DNA of 64,000 bases from Marinobacter sp. LV10R510-11A (GCF_900215155.1 NZ_LT907980.1:186001-250000); one strand, 5' to 3'; counted from the first letter of the stretch, positions 9,273 through 18,885 are shown. A program made the numbers and translations. Notes: generated by a model from the sequence alone, not told the origin.

Positions 9273-9285
9273 TGTGAAGCTTGAT

Positions 9286-9318
9286 CGACAACAACGACAA
9301 CAACGACAACAACGACAA
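9286..9318 (+). repeat. 9-bp tandem repeat in the carboxylase leader
   Basis: CGACAACAA is repeated three times plus a partial fourth (CGACAA), ending about 18 bp before the start codon of the carboxylase. It is A-rich and unstructured, so it may act as a translation-enhancing leader or vary in copy number. Confidence 0.85.
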
Positions 9319-9335
9319 ATAGACAAGAGGCTCCT

Positions 9336-12300
9336 GTGAAATTCAATAAGTTACTCATTGCCAATCGTGGGGAAATTGCCGTACGTATTGCCCGGGCCGC
9401 TGGGGATATGGGGCTGGAATCCGTAGCCGTATACTCAGAGGATGACAGTGCCTCACTTCACCTCAGCCACGCTGACCATACGGTGCTCATACCAGGCAAG
9501 GGTGCCCACGCGTATCTGAATATCGATGCCATTATTGCCGCAGCCAAAGAATCTGGCGCGGACGCTTTGCACCCTGGCTATGGCTTTCTCAGTGAGAATT
9601 CTGAACTGGCTAGGCGTTGCAAGGCAGAGGGCATTACCTTTATTGGGCCCGAGCCAGAAACCCTCGACACGCTAGGCGATAAAGCCGCGGCACGTCAGTT
9701 GGCCGAGCTCTGTAACGTTCCCGTGGTGCCTGGTTCCAAAGGCCAAACCACGGTCGAGCAGGTCAAGGACTTCATGGCCGGTCTCGGTGGCGATGTGGCT
9801 GTTGTCATCAAGGCTATTTCCGGTGGCGGTGGCCGGGGCATGCGTATTGTTCAGCCAAATGAGGATGTAGAGGCGGCTTATGAGGCGTGCGCGCGTGAGG
9901 CCAAGGCGGCATTTGGAGATGATAGCCTGTATGTAGAACGCTTGGTGCAGCACGGTCGCCATATTGAAGTTCAGGTTCTTGGTGACGGTAAAGGTGATGC
10001 CGTACATTTTTGGGAGCGCGAATGCAGCCTGCAGCGGCGCAACCAAAAACTGATCGAGATCGCACCCAGCCCCACGCTTTCTGAGAGCACCCGAGAGAAC
10101 CTGCTGGAAGCATCTCTGCGAATGGCCAGAAAGGTCAATTATGCCGGTCTAGGCACTTTTGAATTTTTAGTGGCAGCCAATGGCAACGACTACTTCTTTA
10201 TTGAAGCTAACCCCAGGCTTCAGGTTGAGCATACCATTACCGAGGAAATCACCGGGGTTGATCTGGTTCAGTCACAAATCGCCGTTCTGGGCGGCACCAG
10301 CCTGGCGGATTTGAACCTCACCCAGAATCAGATTGCCGCAGCCAATGGCTATGCCATTCAGTGCAGAGTCAACATGGAGACCATGGACGCCTCTGGTGCC
10401 ACCCAGCCCAGCGGTGGCACGCTTCAGGCTTTTGAGCCCCCCACGGGGCCCGGCGTGCGAGTGGATACGTTCGGCTACAGCGGCTATACCACTAGCCCTC
10501 ACTTCGATTCGCTGCTCGCAAAGGTTATCGTTCACAGCCGTTCCAGTGATTACACTCAAGCCGTTCGCAAAGCCTATCGTGCCCTGTGCCAGTTCCGGGT
10601 AGAGGGAGTGAAAACCAATACATCCTTCTTGCAGGCCCTGCTATCTCGGAAGGAAGTAAGCAAGAACCAGGTCTACACACGGTATGTGGATGACCAGATG
10701 GCAAGCCTAGTGGCGGAAAGTGAACAGGAGCACCCTCGGCTGTTTCGAGCCACTCCAACCACCGCAGGTAGTCGTGCGGGGACTCAAGCCGTTATAGCTC
10801 CAGAAGGCTCAACGTCAATCCCAGCACCCATGCAGGGCCAGCTGGTGGCCACACTGGTGGCTGAGGGAGATATTGTTGCCAATGGCCAGACCCTAGCCAT
10901 TCTCGAAGCCATGAAAATGGAGCATGAGATTAAGGCGCCCACCGCCGGCATTATCCGTGGCTTGCCGATAACCAATGGTGAGTATGTCAGCGAAAGCCAA
11001 GTCATTGCCTTTATCGAGCCTAGTGACAGTGATTCACAAGAAGAAGTTATTGAACAAAAAATCGACCTAGATTATATCCGGCCAGACCTGGCGGAGTCTT
11101 TCGAACGGCACCGCTTGACCTTGGATGAGGCTCGCCCAGGTGCTGTCGCCAAACGCCACAAACTGAATATGCTCACCGCCAGGGAGAACGTTGCCAATAT
11201 CTGCGACCCGGGCAGCTTCATGGAATATGGGGCGCTTACGTTTGCCGCTCAGCGCCGGCGCAGAGACGTTGAAGATTTGATTCGATCAACACCAGCAGAT
11301 GGGTTGGTTGCCGGCATAGGTGCGGTCAATAGCGAAACGTTTGATGAAGACCAAGCGCGTTGTGCCGTGTTGGCCTACGACTACACCGTAATGGCGGGCA
11401 CTCAGGGCACGATGAACCACAGGAAGACTGACCGAGTGTTGCAGGTGGCTGAAGAGCAGCAGCTGCCGGTCATATTTTTCACCGAAGGCGGTGGCGGTCG
11501 GCCCGGCGATACAGACGATGGCACCATAGTGGCGGGGCTCAGCTACGCCACCTTTTTGCGATACGCCCGACTGACTGCCTTAGCTCCCCGAATTGGTATT
11601 GTCGCCGGGCGTTGCTTTGCGGGCAACGCAGTGTTTGCCGGTTGTAGTGACCTGCTGATTGCCACCAAGAACGCCACGCTGGGCATGGCGGGCCCCGCCA
11701 TGATTGAAGGCGGAGGGCTGGGTGTGTATACCTCGGAAGAGGTTGGCCCCATGTCGGTTCAGGTGCCCAATGGTGTCGTTGATTGCCTGGTTGAGGATGA
11801 GCGGGAAGCGGCCCAGGTTGCCCGCAAGCTAATGTCTTATTTTCAGGGCAGTCTCCCTGATTCGACATGTGCCGATCAGCGGCTACTGCGATCCAGCATT
11901 CCCGAAAACCGCCTGCGCTCCTATGATATTCGTGCGCTCATCAGCACTCTGGTAGACACAGACAGCCTCTTAGAGCTTCGCCCGAGTTTCGCCCCAGGAA
12001 TGGTCACGGCCTTCGCTCGTATTGAAGGTCGGCCAATCGGCCTGATTGCAAACGATCCTAGGCATCTTGGGGGTGCGATTTGCGCTAATGGCGCGGACAA
12101 AGCCTCCCGCTTTATGCAGCTGTGCGACGCCTACGACGTACCCTTGCTTAGCCTGTGCGACACACCGGGGTTCATGGTTGGCCCAGAGGCGGAGAAAACC
12201 GGGCTGGTACGTCACACCACTCGCATGTTCGTAACCGCTGCGAGTCTGCAGATCCCCGTGCTATCAGTGGTGCTGCGCAAAGGCTATGGTTTAGGCGCCA

Positions 12301-12635
12301 TGGGTATGACGGCTGGCTCTTTCCATGCACCCTTCTTCACGGCTGCCTGGCCTACGGGTGAGTTTGGTGGGATGGGTCTGGAAGGTGCCGTGCGTTTGGG
12401 CTTTCGCGATGAAATCGCCAACGCTGGCGACGAAGCTGCCCAAAAAGCCATGTTCGAGAAATTGGTTGCGGAACAATATGAGAGAGGCAAAGCCTTAAGC
12501 ATGGCGGTGTCGCTAGAGATCGATGCTGTCATCGATCCAGCAGACACCCGCAACTGGATACTGCGCGGGCTGAAATCCGTGAAAAAACCAGGCCCCCGCC
12601 ATGGCCGTCGCCGGCCGATGGTGGATACCTGGTAA
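9336..12635 (+). CDS. Single-chain acyl-CoA carboxylase (biotin carboxylase, BCCP and carboxyltransferase)
   Basis: 1099 residues joining all functions of a biotin-dependent carboxylase. Residues 1-450 are biotin carboxylase (KLLIANRGEIAVRIARAA, HPGYGFLSEN, ATP loop KAISGGGGRGMR, FFIEANPRLQVEHTITEE). The biotin carrier EAMKMEHE motif is near residue 526. Residues 570-1090 are the two carboxyltransferase halves, with oxyanion-type glycine motifs (CDTPGFMVGPEAEKTG, RKGYGLGAMGM). Long acyl-CoA carboxylases of this one-chain type are known from mycobacteria and proteobacteria. The GTG start has an AAGAGG site. The cluster context points to carboxylation of a fatty, branched or terpenoid acyl-CoA; which one is not visible. 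Confidence 0.93.
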   Translation: MKFNKLLIANRGEIAVRIARAAGDMGLESVAVYSEDDSASLHLSHADHTVLIPGKGAHAYLNIDAIIAAAKESGADALHPGYGFLSENSELARRCKAEGITFIGPEPETLDTLGDKAAARQLAELCNVPVVPGSKGQTTVEQVKDFMAGLGGDVAVVIKAISGGGGRGMRIVQPNEDVEAAYEACAREAKAAFGDDSLYVERLVQHGRHIEVQVLGDGKGDAVHFWERECSLQRRNQKLIEIAPSPTLSESTRENLLEASLRMARKVNYAGLGTFEFLVAANGNDYFFIEANPRLQVEHTITEEITGVDLVQSQIAVLGGTSLADLNLTQNQIAAANGYAIQCRVNMETMDASGATQPSGGTLQAFEPPTGPGVRVDTFGYSGYTTSPHFDSLLAKVIVHSRSSDYTQAVRKAYRALCQFRVEGVKTNTSFLQALLSRKEVSKNQVYTRYVDDQMASLVAESEQEHPRLFRATPTTAGSRAGTQAVIAPEGSTSIPAPMQGQLVATLVAEGDIVANGQTLAILEAMKMEHEIKAPTAGIIRGLPITNGEYVSESQVIAFIEPSDSDSQEEVIEQKIDLDYIRPDLAESFERHRLTLDEARPGAVAKRHKLNMLTARENVANICDPGSFMEYGALTFAAQRRRRDVEDLIRSTPADGLVAGIGAVNSETFDEDQARCAVLAYDYTVMAGTQGTMNHRKTDRVLQVAEEQQLPVIFFTEGGGGRPGDTDDGTIVAGLSYATFLRYARLTALAPRIGIVAGRCFAGNAVFAGCSDLLIATKNATLGMAGPAMIEGGGLGVYTSEEVGPMSVQVPNGVVDCLVEDEREAAQVARKLMSYFQGSLPDSTCADQRLLRSSIPENRLRSYDIRALISTLVDTDSLLELRPSFAPGMVTAFARIEGRPIGLIANDPRHLGGAICANGADKASRFMQLCDAYDVPLLSLCDTPGFMVGPEAEKTGLVRHTTRMFVTAASLQIPVLSVVLRKGYGLGAMGMTAGSFHAPFFTAAWPTGEFGGMGLEGAVRLGFRDEIANAGDEAAQKAMFEKLVAEQYERGKALSMAVSLEIDAVIDPADTRNWILRGLKSVKKPGPRHGRRRPMVDTW

Positions 12636-12659
12636 ACGTCCAAATCACAGAGCTGAGCG

Positions 12660-14066
12660 TTACTTTCCGATCAGCGACTGGCCGCACACGCGTACAGCGT
12701 TGCCATTAACGCCACCGGAGGCGGGGCTGCAGAACCAGGCAATGGTTTCTGCCACGTCTACCGGCTGGCCGCCTTGGGACAGGCTGTTCATGCGTCGACC
12801 GGCTTCGCGCAAGGTCAGAGGCATAGCAGCCGTCATCTGGGTTTCAATAAAGCCCGGGGCTACCGCGTTGATGGTAACGCCGTTCTTTACCTGCTTGGCC
12901 ATGGCTTCTACATAACCAATCACACCGGATTTTGCGGTGGAGTAATTGGTTTGTCCAAAGTTACCGGCAATGCCGCTGATGGAAGAGATGCACACAATAC
13001 GGCCGCCTTCTTTCAGCAGTCCCCGTTCCATCAGTGCATCGTTGATGTGTTCTTCGGCTGTCAAATTCACGGCGATGGTCATGTCCCAGAAGTGCTCTGG
13101 CATGTTGCCCAATGTTTTGTCACGGGTAATGCCTGCGTTGTGAATAACAATATCCAGCCCGCCAAAGTGCTTTTCCGCAAAGTCTGCGATCTTCTTGGGG
13201 GCATCTGCCGCGGTAATGTCGCAGGCTAGGGCTTTGCCTTTGATGGCGTTTGTGACTTTCTCGAGCTCTTCCATGGCAGGCTCAATGTCCAGCCCGATAA
13301 CCGTAGCGCCATCCCGAGATAGGGTAGCTGCAATCGAAGCGCCGATGCCCCGCGAGGCACCCGTTACCAACGCAACTTTTCCAGTAAGTGGTGCAACCGG
13401 GTTTGTGGCTGGCGCGCTGGTGGTTTTGCCAATGCGCACAACCTGGCCGGAAACATAGGCTGATCGAACAGAGAGGAAGAAGCGGAGGCTGGATTCCAGC
13501 TGCGGTTCGGCGTTGGGTGCTATCCAGAGTAGGTTAGCGGTTGCGCCCTTCTTGCCAATTTCCTTGCCCACACTGCGCGTGAAGCCCTCCAGAGCTTGCT
13601 GTGCTGCTGCCTGGGGTGCTTTGCGGCACGTTGCCGGATCCTGGCCGATGATCACAACACGGGCGTTAGCGCCGAGTTTTTTGATGGTAGGGTGGAAAAA
13701 GTCGTATAGGGCGCGCAGATCCTCTGGCCCTTTCAAGCCTGTGGCATCGAACACTAGGGCTGAAAATTTGGTTTCGGTGCCCGAAGCCAAATCCAATGCT
13801 TGCGCTTTATTTCCGGCTTTTGCTGAATCTTCCAGAGTTTCTTTACCGCTGGCGTGATAAAGCGTCGCGGCACTGGCGCCTAAAACATTGCCGATGGTCG
13901 ATATGGCTTTGCCGCCGTTACCAGCGCCCACCAAAACATCGCCTTCAATAAACGGCTGATCCGCGCGCTTGAGTCGTTTGAGAGGCACTGGTGAGGGTAA
14001 TCCAAGGGATTGCGCGGCGGTTTTTCCTATGGGTGTATTTACAAGTTTTAGATAGATATCAGACAT
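12660..14066 (-). CDS. fabG: Long FabG-type 3-oxoacyl reductase
   Basis: 468 residues, twice the length of ordinary FabG. The N-terminal half is a degenerate Rossmann-like domain. From about residue 210 comes a complete short-chain dehydrogenase: VALVTGASRGIGASIA (NAD(P) binding), HNAGITRDKTL, SSISGIAGNFGQTNYSTAKSG with the catalytic Ser, Tyr and Lys, and APGFIETQMT. High-molecular-weight FabG proteins such as FabG4 reduce 3-ketoacyl-CoA or -ACP, often with NADH. I chose the ATG at 14066 with AGGA upstream. It is divergent from the thiolase gene, a common pairing in fatty-acid degradation or synthesis loci. Confidence 0.92.
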   Translation of the reverse strand: MSDIYLKLVNTPIGKTAAQSLGLPSPVPLKRLKRADQPFIEGDVLVGAGNGGKAISTIGNVLGASAATLYHASGKETLEDSAKAGNKAQALDLASGTETKFSALVFDATGLKGPEDLRALYDFFHPTIKKLGANARVVIIGQDPATCRKAPQAAAQQALEGFTRSVGKEIGKKGATANLLWIAPNAEPQLESSLRFFLSVRSAYVSGQVVRIGKTTSAPATNPVAPLTGKVALVTGASRGIGASIAATLSRDGATVIGLDIEPAMEELEKVTNAIKGKALACDITAADAPKKIADFAEKHFGGLDIVIHNAGITRDKTLGNMPEHFWDMTIAVNLTAEEHINDALMERGLLKEGGRIVCISSISGIAGNFGQTNYSTAKSGVIGYVEAMAKQVKNGVTINAVAPGFIETQMTAAMPLTLREAGRRMNSLSQGGQPVDVAETIAWFCSPASGGVNGNAVRVCGQSLIGK

Positions 14067-14244
14067 GGCTTCGTCCTTGCGTTGCTTTGATGTGTGGAGC
14101 ATGTTGGTTGCTAGAGTAAAGATTCCACCAGCTATGTGATTGACTCAATGCATGTAAGGCTTTGTCAGGCATGCCAATGAGACATTGGTAGTTGGCGCTA
14201 GACTGCCCTCATCTCCAGAAAACTGCTAAAGAAAGGATAGCATC

Positions 14245-15606
14245 ATGGCACAGGCTCAGAAGACCAACCAGAAGACTCATCAGAAGACTCATCAGAGGAA
14301 ATCTGCAGCCCCGAAAGCGGTAGAGAAGGGCACCAGTGGCGTTCGCCGCGTTGCCATTATTGGTGGCAACCGTATTCCCTTTGCACGCTCCAATACAGCC
14401 TATAGCAAGATCAATAATCAGGAATTGCTGACATCGGCCTTGCGTGGGTTGGTAGACCGTTATGATCTTCAGGGTAAGCGTCTTGGTGAAGTGGTTGCCG
14501 GTGCTGTGATTAAGCACTCCAGAGACTTTAACCTTACCCGCGAAGCGGCGATGAGCTGTGGCCTTGCACCGGAAACGCCGGCGTACGATATTCAGCAGGC
14601 ATGCGGTACTGGCTTGGAAGCGGCCATTCTGGTGGCCAACAAGATCGCCTTGGGGCAGATTGAATGCGGGATTGCGGGTGGTGCAGACACCACATCCGAT
14701 GCACCAATCGGAGTGGGTGAAGGCCTGCGGGAAATTTTGTTGGATCTGAATCGGGCCAAAACCACCGGTGAGCGACTAAAAATTCTAACCCGTTTTCGTC
14801 CGAGCGACCTGAAGCCCGAGCTGCCGCAGAACGGCGAGCCTCGCACTGGCATGTCCATGGGCGAGCACGCGCAGGTGACTGCGAGTGAATGGTCTATCCC
14901 CCGAGACGAGCAGGACCTGCTGGCGTGGGAAAGCCACCAGAAGCTGATGAAAGCCTATGAAGAGGGCTTCTTTGACGACTTGATCACGCCGCTTGCCGGC
15001 CTTGATAGAGACAACATACTGCGCCCAAGCACAACGCTTGAGAAGTTGGCTAGCTTGAAGCCTGTTTTCGGTGGTGAGAATGGCACCATGACAGCCGCTA
15101 ACAGCACCGCACTGACGGACGGCGCCTCTTGCGTGCTGCTGGCTAGCGAAGAGTGGGCAAAGGCCAATAACCTTGAAGTGAAAGCTTGGCTTACGTTCTC
15201 AGAAGTCGCAGCTGTGGATTTCGTTGAAAAGAAAGAAGGGCTGTTAATGGCGCCAGCTTACGCTGTGCCTCAGCTTATTGAGAAAGCCGGAATTACGTTA
15301 CAGGATTTCGATTTCTATGAAATTCACGAGGCGTTTGCTTCTCAGGTTCTTTCAACGCTCAAAGCCTGGGAAGATCCTGCATTCTGCAAAGACAAGCTGG
15401 GCTTGGACAAGCCGCTAGGCAGCATCGATCGCGCTAAGCTGAACGTAAAGGGCAGCAGCCTTGCGACAGGTCACCCGTTTGCCGCGACCGGCGGGCGCAT
15501 TCTGGCCACGCTGGCCAAGTTGCTGGAAGAAAAAGGCAGCGGCCGAGGGCTTATTTCCATCTGTGCTGCGGGCGGCCAGGGCGTAACGGCTATTCTGGAG
15601 CGATAA
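14245..15606 (+). CDS. Acetyl-CoA acyltransferase (FadI-type thiolase)
   Basis: 453 residues. It cleaves 3-ketoacyl-CoA with CoA, or condenses acyl-CoAs in reverse. The active-site Cys is in QQACGTGLEAA; HEAFASQV and SLATGHPFAATGGR supply the two histidines, and SICAAGGQGVTAILER the second Cys. The first 25 residues are a Lys/Gln/His-rich tail containing a repeated QKTHQKTHQ, encoded by a 12-bp direct repeat. The AAAGGA site is 7 nt before the ATG. It ends 90 bp before the initiator tRNA and marks the right edge of the core segment. Confidence 0.93.
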   Translation: MAQAQKTNQKTHQKTHQRKSAAPKAVEKGTSGVRRVAIIGGNRIPFARSNTAYSKINNQELLTSALRGLVDRYDLQGKRLGEVVAGAVIKHSRDFNLTREAAMSCGLAPETPAYDIQQACGTGLEAAILVANKIALGQIECGIAGGADTTSDAPIGVGEGLREILLDLNRAKTTGERLKILTRFRPSDLKPELPQNGEPRTGMSMGEHAQVTASEWSIPRDEQDLLAWESHQKLMKAYEEGFFDDLITPLAGLDRDNILRPSTTLEKLASLKPVFGGENGTMTAANSTALTDGASCVLLASEEWAKANNLEVKAWLTFSEVAAVDFVEKKEGLLMAPAYAVPQLIEKAGITLQDFDFYEIHEAFASQVLSTLKAWEDPAFCKDKLGLDKPLGSIDRAKLNVKGSSLATGHPFAATGGRILATLAKLLEEKGSGRGLISICAAGGQGVTAILER

Positions 15607-15696
15607 ATTTCGAGAAAGCCGTAATAGTCTTTGACAGGCTCGGTTCGGCGCCGTAGTATGCGCGCCACGGTGATCGAGAGACACCAACCAGTTTGA

Positions 15697-15773
<77 letters not shown>

Positions 15774-15783
15774 TATAAAAGAA

Positions 15784-15816
15784 AGGCAGATCAGTTACTT
15801 ACTGGTCTGCCTTTTT
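15784..15816 (+). terminator. Terminator after tRNA-fMet
   Basis: AGGCAGATCAGT pairs with ACTGGTCTGCCT (one G-T pair) and is followed by a T-run. Confidence 0.88.
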
Positions 15817-15849
15817 TGCGTTTGGGGCGTCAAAAAAGCTCTGTGACGT

Positions 15850-15864
15850 ATATGTGACACATAT
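15850..15864. repeat. Short perfect palindrome near the island edge
   Basis: ATATGTG-A-CACATAT, 77 bp downstream of the tRNA. It could be an integrase or excisionase arm site or an operator for the XRE gene; no direct evidence decides. Confidence 0.4.
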
Positions 15865-16024
15865 GTGCCAAACGCTCTAGCAGTATAATTTGATGTACCG
15901 GTCGAAACGACCGTAAGTCACTTTGTGGCACAAGCGTCATCGAGCTCAAAGTACGTTTCGTAACCCCGCTCATTTTCTCTTTTCCCTTCGCTTGCGCCTT
16001 GTCCAAATTGGCTAATCCAGCCAG

Positions 16025-16231
16025 TTAGTCATCTTGTCGAAATTCCAGAAGCTCGCCGACTTCGCACTCAAAAAGTTTGCAGAGTTTATCGAGCGCATCC
16101 AGATCGATGCGCTGTGCTGTTTCTTTGTATAGCAGAGTCACCGTATTCCGGTTCAATCCCGTCTCTTTTGCTACATCCACGATCTTCATTTTGCGCTCGC
16201 CCATCAGTCGAGCTAGGTGGCAACGGATCAT
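16025..16231 (-). CDS. Small XRE/Cro-type repressor
   Basis: 68 residues, nearly all helix-turn-helix: KIVDVAKETGLNRNTVTLLYKETAQRIDLDALDKLCKLFECEVGELLEF. This matches the short YozG/HTH_26 kind of regulator found at the edge of integrative elements. It is divergent from the excisionase-integrase genes, with palindromes in between, so it probably controls them and itself. AAGGG lies about 9 nt upstream of the ATG. Confidence 0.85.
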   Translation of the reverse strand: MIRCHLARLMGERKMKIVDVAKETGLNRNTVTLLYKETAQRIDLDALDKLCKLFECEVGELLEFRQDD

Positions 16232-16300
16232 TAAAAGCTACCCTTAATATAAAAATGTTATCCAGAATGACAAAAAACGCTTGCAAATGTACTTTTGTTG

Positions 16301-16318
16301 TCTAAAATGTATTTTAGA
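16301..16318. promoter_or_regulatory. Palindromic operator between repressor and excisionase genes
   Basis: TCTAAAAT-GT-ATTTTAGA, with perfect 8-bp arms. A second inverted repeat (CGCTAT-N5-ATAGCG) lies at 16348-16364, just before the excisionase ribosome site. Confidence 0.55.
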
Positions 16319-16383
16319 GTGGCATTCTGATACGAGGAATGTCTTTTCGCTATTTAGGATAGCGCAACAGAAGGAATGTTTCG

Positions 16384-16629
16384 ATGGATAACTCCTATAC
16401 CTATCTGACGACCGAAGAACTAGCTGGTCGTATTAAGTACGACAGTCGCACGATTCGCCAATGCCTGAAAGACACCGTACTGCTGGAGGGACGTCACTAC
16501 ATCAAGCCGTTTGGCCGCCGGAAAATCCTTTTTCTCTGGGAAGAGGTTGAGAAAGAAATGTTGACAGGGGCTCGTGCTCATGAAGCCTTGGCTATTCCGA
16601 TGGCCAGTGGGGTGGTTTGCCATGGGTAA
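16384..16629 (+). CDS. Excisionase-like small DNA-binding protein
   Basis: 81 residues. The segment YLTTEELAGRIKYDSRTIRQCL is a winged-helix/MerR-like DNA-recognition motif, followed by a basic wing (IKPFGRRKILFLWEEVEKEM). This is the usual form of a recombination directionality factor. AAGGA is 8 nt before the ATG. Its 3' end overlaps the integrase start (ATG at 16622), so the pair is co-translated. A purely regulatory role is possible. Confidence 0.75.
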   Translation: MDNSYTYLTTEELAGRIKYDSRTIRQCLKDTVLLEGRHYIKPFGRRKILFLWEEVEKEMLTGARAHEALAIPMASGVVCHG

Positions 16630-17824
16630 GGTAAGAACCCGCAAAGAGACCGGCAGGCTTTATTTAGACTTCATGTGTCAGGGCGTTCGCTGTCGCGAGC
16701 AAACTGCTTTGCCAGATACATCTGCAAATCGTAAGAGGGTTGAAGCGTTGCTTCAGAAAATTGAGGCAAAAATTCTGTTGGGGAACTTCGACTATGCAGA
16801 GCAGTTTCCGGATAGCGGTAATCTTAAAAAACTTAGGTTTGGAGATACCAGAGCGGCTGAAGACGCAGGGGAGAATCAGACTCCACTCTTCGTAGATTTT
16901 GCTGATCAATGGTTTGCGGAGTCCAAAGTCCAATGGCGCAACTCCCATACGCGCAACGTGGAGTCGATTCTTTCAAGCTCCTTGAAACCGTCCTTTAAGG
17001 GCAAGCGCGTAGGGGACGTCACAAAGGCAGACATCCTAGCCGCCCGCACCAAAATGGCCAAGCGCAAGGGTAGGGGAGCCAGTGGTCTGATGGCTCCCAA
17101 GACCATTAACAGCCATTTGACCATTCTGCGAATGATCCTGACCGAAGCGGCAGAGCGGTTTGAGTTTGATAACCCCTACCGGAATATCAAACCACTGAAG
17201 CAACAGAAAGTTCATATCGAGCCGTTCTCGCTGGCGGAGGTGGAACGCATCTGTAAGTACGTCCGAGAAGACTACCGCATCTATTATCTGTTGCGGTTCT
17301 ACACCGGCATGCGTACCGGCGAAATTGACGGTTTGAAGTGGGAGCACGTGGATTTTGCCAGGCAAGAAATTCTCGTACGGGAAACACTGATCAACGGTGA
17401 GACTGAGTACACCAAAACAGATGGCTCCCAACGTGAGGTTCCCATGTTTGGCCCAGTCTACAACGCGCTAAAAACTCAATACGAGGCAACAGGCAAACTG
17501 AGCAAGTTTGTGTTCTGTAATAACGAGGCTAAACCACTGGATCACAACAACGTGACCAAGCGGGTTTGGTACCCGCTCCTAGAAGTCTTGAAGTTGACGA
17601 AAAGGCGGCCGTATCAGACTCGCCACACCGCAGCCACGTTACTGCTGGCTTCCGGCGAAAACCCAGAATGGGTTGCCAGGGTTTTAGGCCACTCATCTAC
17701 CGAAATGCTGTTCAAAGTGTATTCACGCTATATCCCGAACGTCACTCGCATGGACGGTTCGGCATTCGAGCGCTTGCTGCAAGGTCGCGCCACCAATGGG
17801 GAGATGGACAATGAAACTGAATGA
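16622..17824 (+). CDS. Tyrosine recombinase / integrase
   Basis: 400 residues. An N-terminal arm-binding domain of the DUF3596 type (GKVRTRKETGRLYLDFMCQG) is followed by a core-binding SAM-like domain and a catalytic domain. Catalytic residues are Arg in YTGMRTGEIDGLKW, Arg in YQTRHTAATLL (Tyr replaces the usual His two residues before), His in RVLGHSSTEM and nucleophile Tyr in FKVYSRYIPN. It most likely integrated the island at the tRNA-fMet gene 850 bp upstream. The start is set at the ATG 16622 within the end of the excisionase gene. Confidence 0.92.
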   Translation: MGKVRTRKETGRLYLDFMCQGVRCREQTALPDTSANRKRVEALLQKIEAKILLGNFDYAEQFPDSGNLKKLRFGDTRAAEDAGENQTPLFVDFADQWFAESKVQWRNSHTRNVESILSSSLKPSFKGKRVGDVTKADILAARTKMAKRKGRGASGLMAPKTINSHLTILRMILTEAAERFEFDNPYRNIKPLKQQKVHIEPFSLAEVERICKYVREDYRIYYLLRFYTGMRTGEIDGLKWEHVDFARQEILVRETLINGETEYTKTDGSQREVPMFGPVYNALKTQYEATGKLSKFVFCNNEAKPLDHNNVTKRVWYPLLEVLKLTKRRPYQTRHTAATLLLASGENPEWVARVLGHSSTEMLFKVYSRYIPNVTRMDGSAFERLLQGRATNGEMDNETE

Positions 17825-18761
17825 TCTACGCCCGATTCAGAAGAAGACCTTCACTGGCACCTATCGTCTGACTGGACGAGTCACGTGCTTCGATGACGAT
17901 GGCTTCCCGTACTCAAAACTACGCCTGAGCAGCTGTACTGACGATGTTGTGGTGCTTGCGGCTATCAATGCGATGGCCATTCCCGAGCGACTGAGCCATA
18001 TGGAACTGGTCGTGGTGAAAGGACACGTCTGTATTGGGGTTGAGGAAAGCGCGATTCTGCTGACGGACATTCGCCGGCCTCTTAGAACCGAAGTAGCCCG
18101 GTTGCCAGCCCTGCAAACATTGCCGCGAACCTTCTGCCCACAACCGGAACACTTAGATCAGTTGATTGAGAGCGTGCGAGCACTGGAGTCCGAACACCTG
18201 CAGGTCTTTATCAAGCGAGTGCTGGAGCGCCGGGATCGGCTGGAGATTTTTCTGAAAGCACCGGCAAGTAAATGCTACCACCACAACGATCCAGGTGGCT
18301 TGTTGGTGCATTCGCTGGAAGTCGCCAAAGGCGTATTGAACATGATCCGAATTAATGAGCCAGACATGCCCAGGGCGTTGCAAGAAGTCGGCTTTGTCGC
18401 GGGGCTCCTTCACGACATTGGCAAAACCTTTACCTGCGATGTTAAAGGTCGACCGACCGCCGCTGCTCGCCTCTGCGCACACGATGATCTTACCTTGGAA
18501 GTTTGCGCCTTTGGCCTCGCATACCTCGACAAGGTGGATCCGCAGGCAGCCATCACGCTTCGTCACATTTGGACCAGTGCGTCACCAGGGGCCCGCTACG
18601 GAATGCCGGCTGCCATGACGCTGGCGCGTTATGTTCGCGATGCGGACGGACAAAGCGCTATGGCCGATAACCAGAGAAAGGCATTCAAGCGCCGCGAACC
18701 CCAAGGTTTTGCCCGTTTGGGAAGAAATGCCTACTGGTTGCCTTCGCTGGAAGCCCGTTGA
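17811..18761 (+). CDS. HD-domain phosphohydrolase with N-terminal OB-like region
   Basis: 316 residues. The N-terminal 110 residues are beta-rich and OB-like (TFTGTYRLTGRVTCFDDDGFPYSKLRL). The central HD domain has YHHNDPGGLLVHSLEVAKG and GLLHDIGKTFT, then RLCAHDDLTLE, which gives the metal-binding His and Asp set. OB plus HD recalls the YhaM 3'-5' exonuclease, and the HHNDPGGLLVHSLEVA segment recalls the N-terminal domain of TraI_2 relaxase-associated proteins of integrative elements. It overlaps the integrase by 14 bp in the same operon, so a role in element transfer or processing is plausible; its substrate is unknown. Confidence 0.8.
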   Translation: MKLNDLRPIQKKTFTGTYRLTGRVTCFDDDGFPYSKLRLSSCTDDVVVLAAINAMAIPERLSHMELVVVKGHVCIGVEESAILLTDIRRPLRTEVARLPALQTLPRTFCPQPEHLDQLIESVRALESEHLQVFIKRVLERRDRLEIFLKAPASKCYHHNDPGGLLVHSLEVAKGVLNMIRINEPDMPRALQEVGFVAGLLHDIGKTFTCDVKGRPTAAARLCAHDDLTLEVCAFGLAYLDKVDPQAAITLRHIWTSASPGARYGMPAAMTLARYVRDADGQSAMADNQRKAFKRREPQGFARLGRNAYWLPSLEAR

Positions 18762-18798
18762 CTTGTGATGGCCAAAGTCAAAACAAAACTCCACAGGC

Positions 18799-18835
18799 AA
18801 GAGGTGTGGGCCAACGACGTGCCACACCTCTTTCG
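18799..18835 (+). terminator. Terminator-like hairpin after the integrase operon
   Basis: AAGAGGTGTGG / CCACACCTCTT, an 11-bp perfect stem with a 12-nt loop and a short T-run, 37 bp after the HD-gene stop. Confidence 0.65.
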
Positions 18836-18885
18836 CCCATTCTTGCCTACCTCAATTACCGCCGGTGTTCTTGGCGACTATTACT

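Noticed and set aside
9286-9318. CRISPR-like repeat
   Set aside because: Units are 9 bp and adjacent with no spacers. No CRISPR array or cas gene was seen anywhere in the window.
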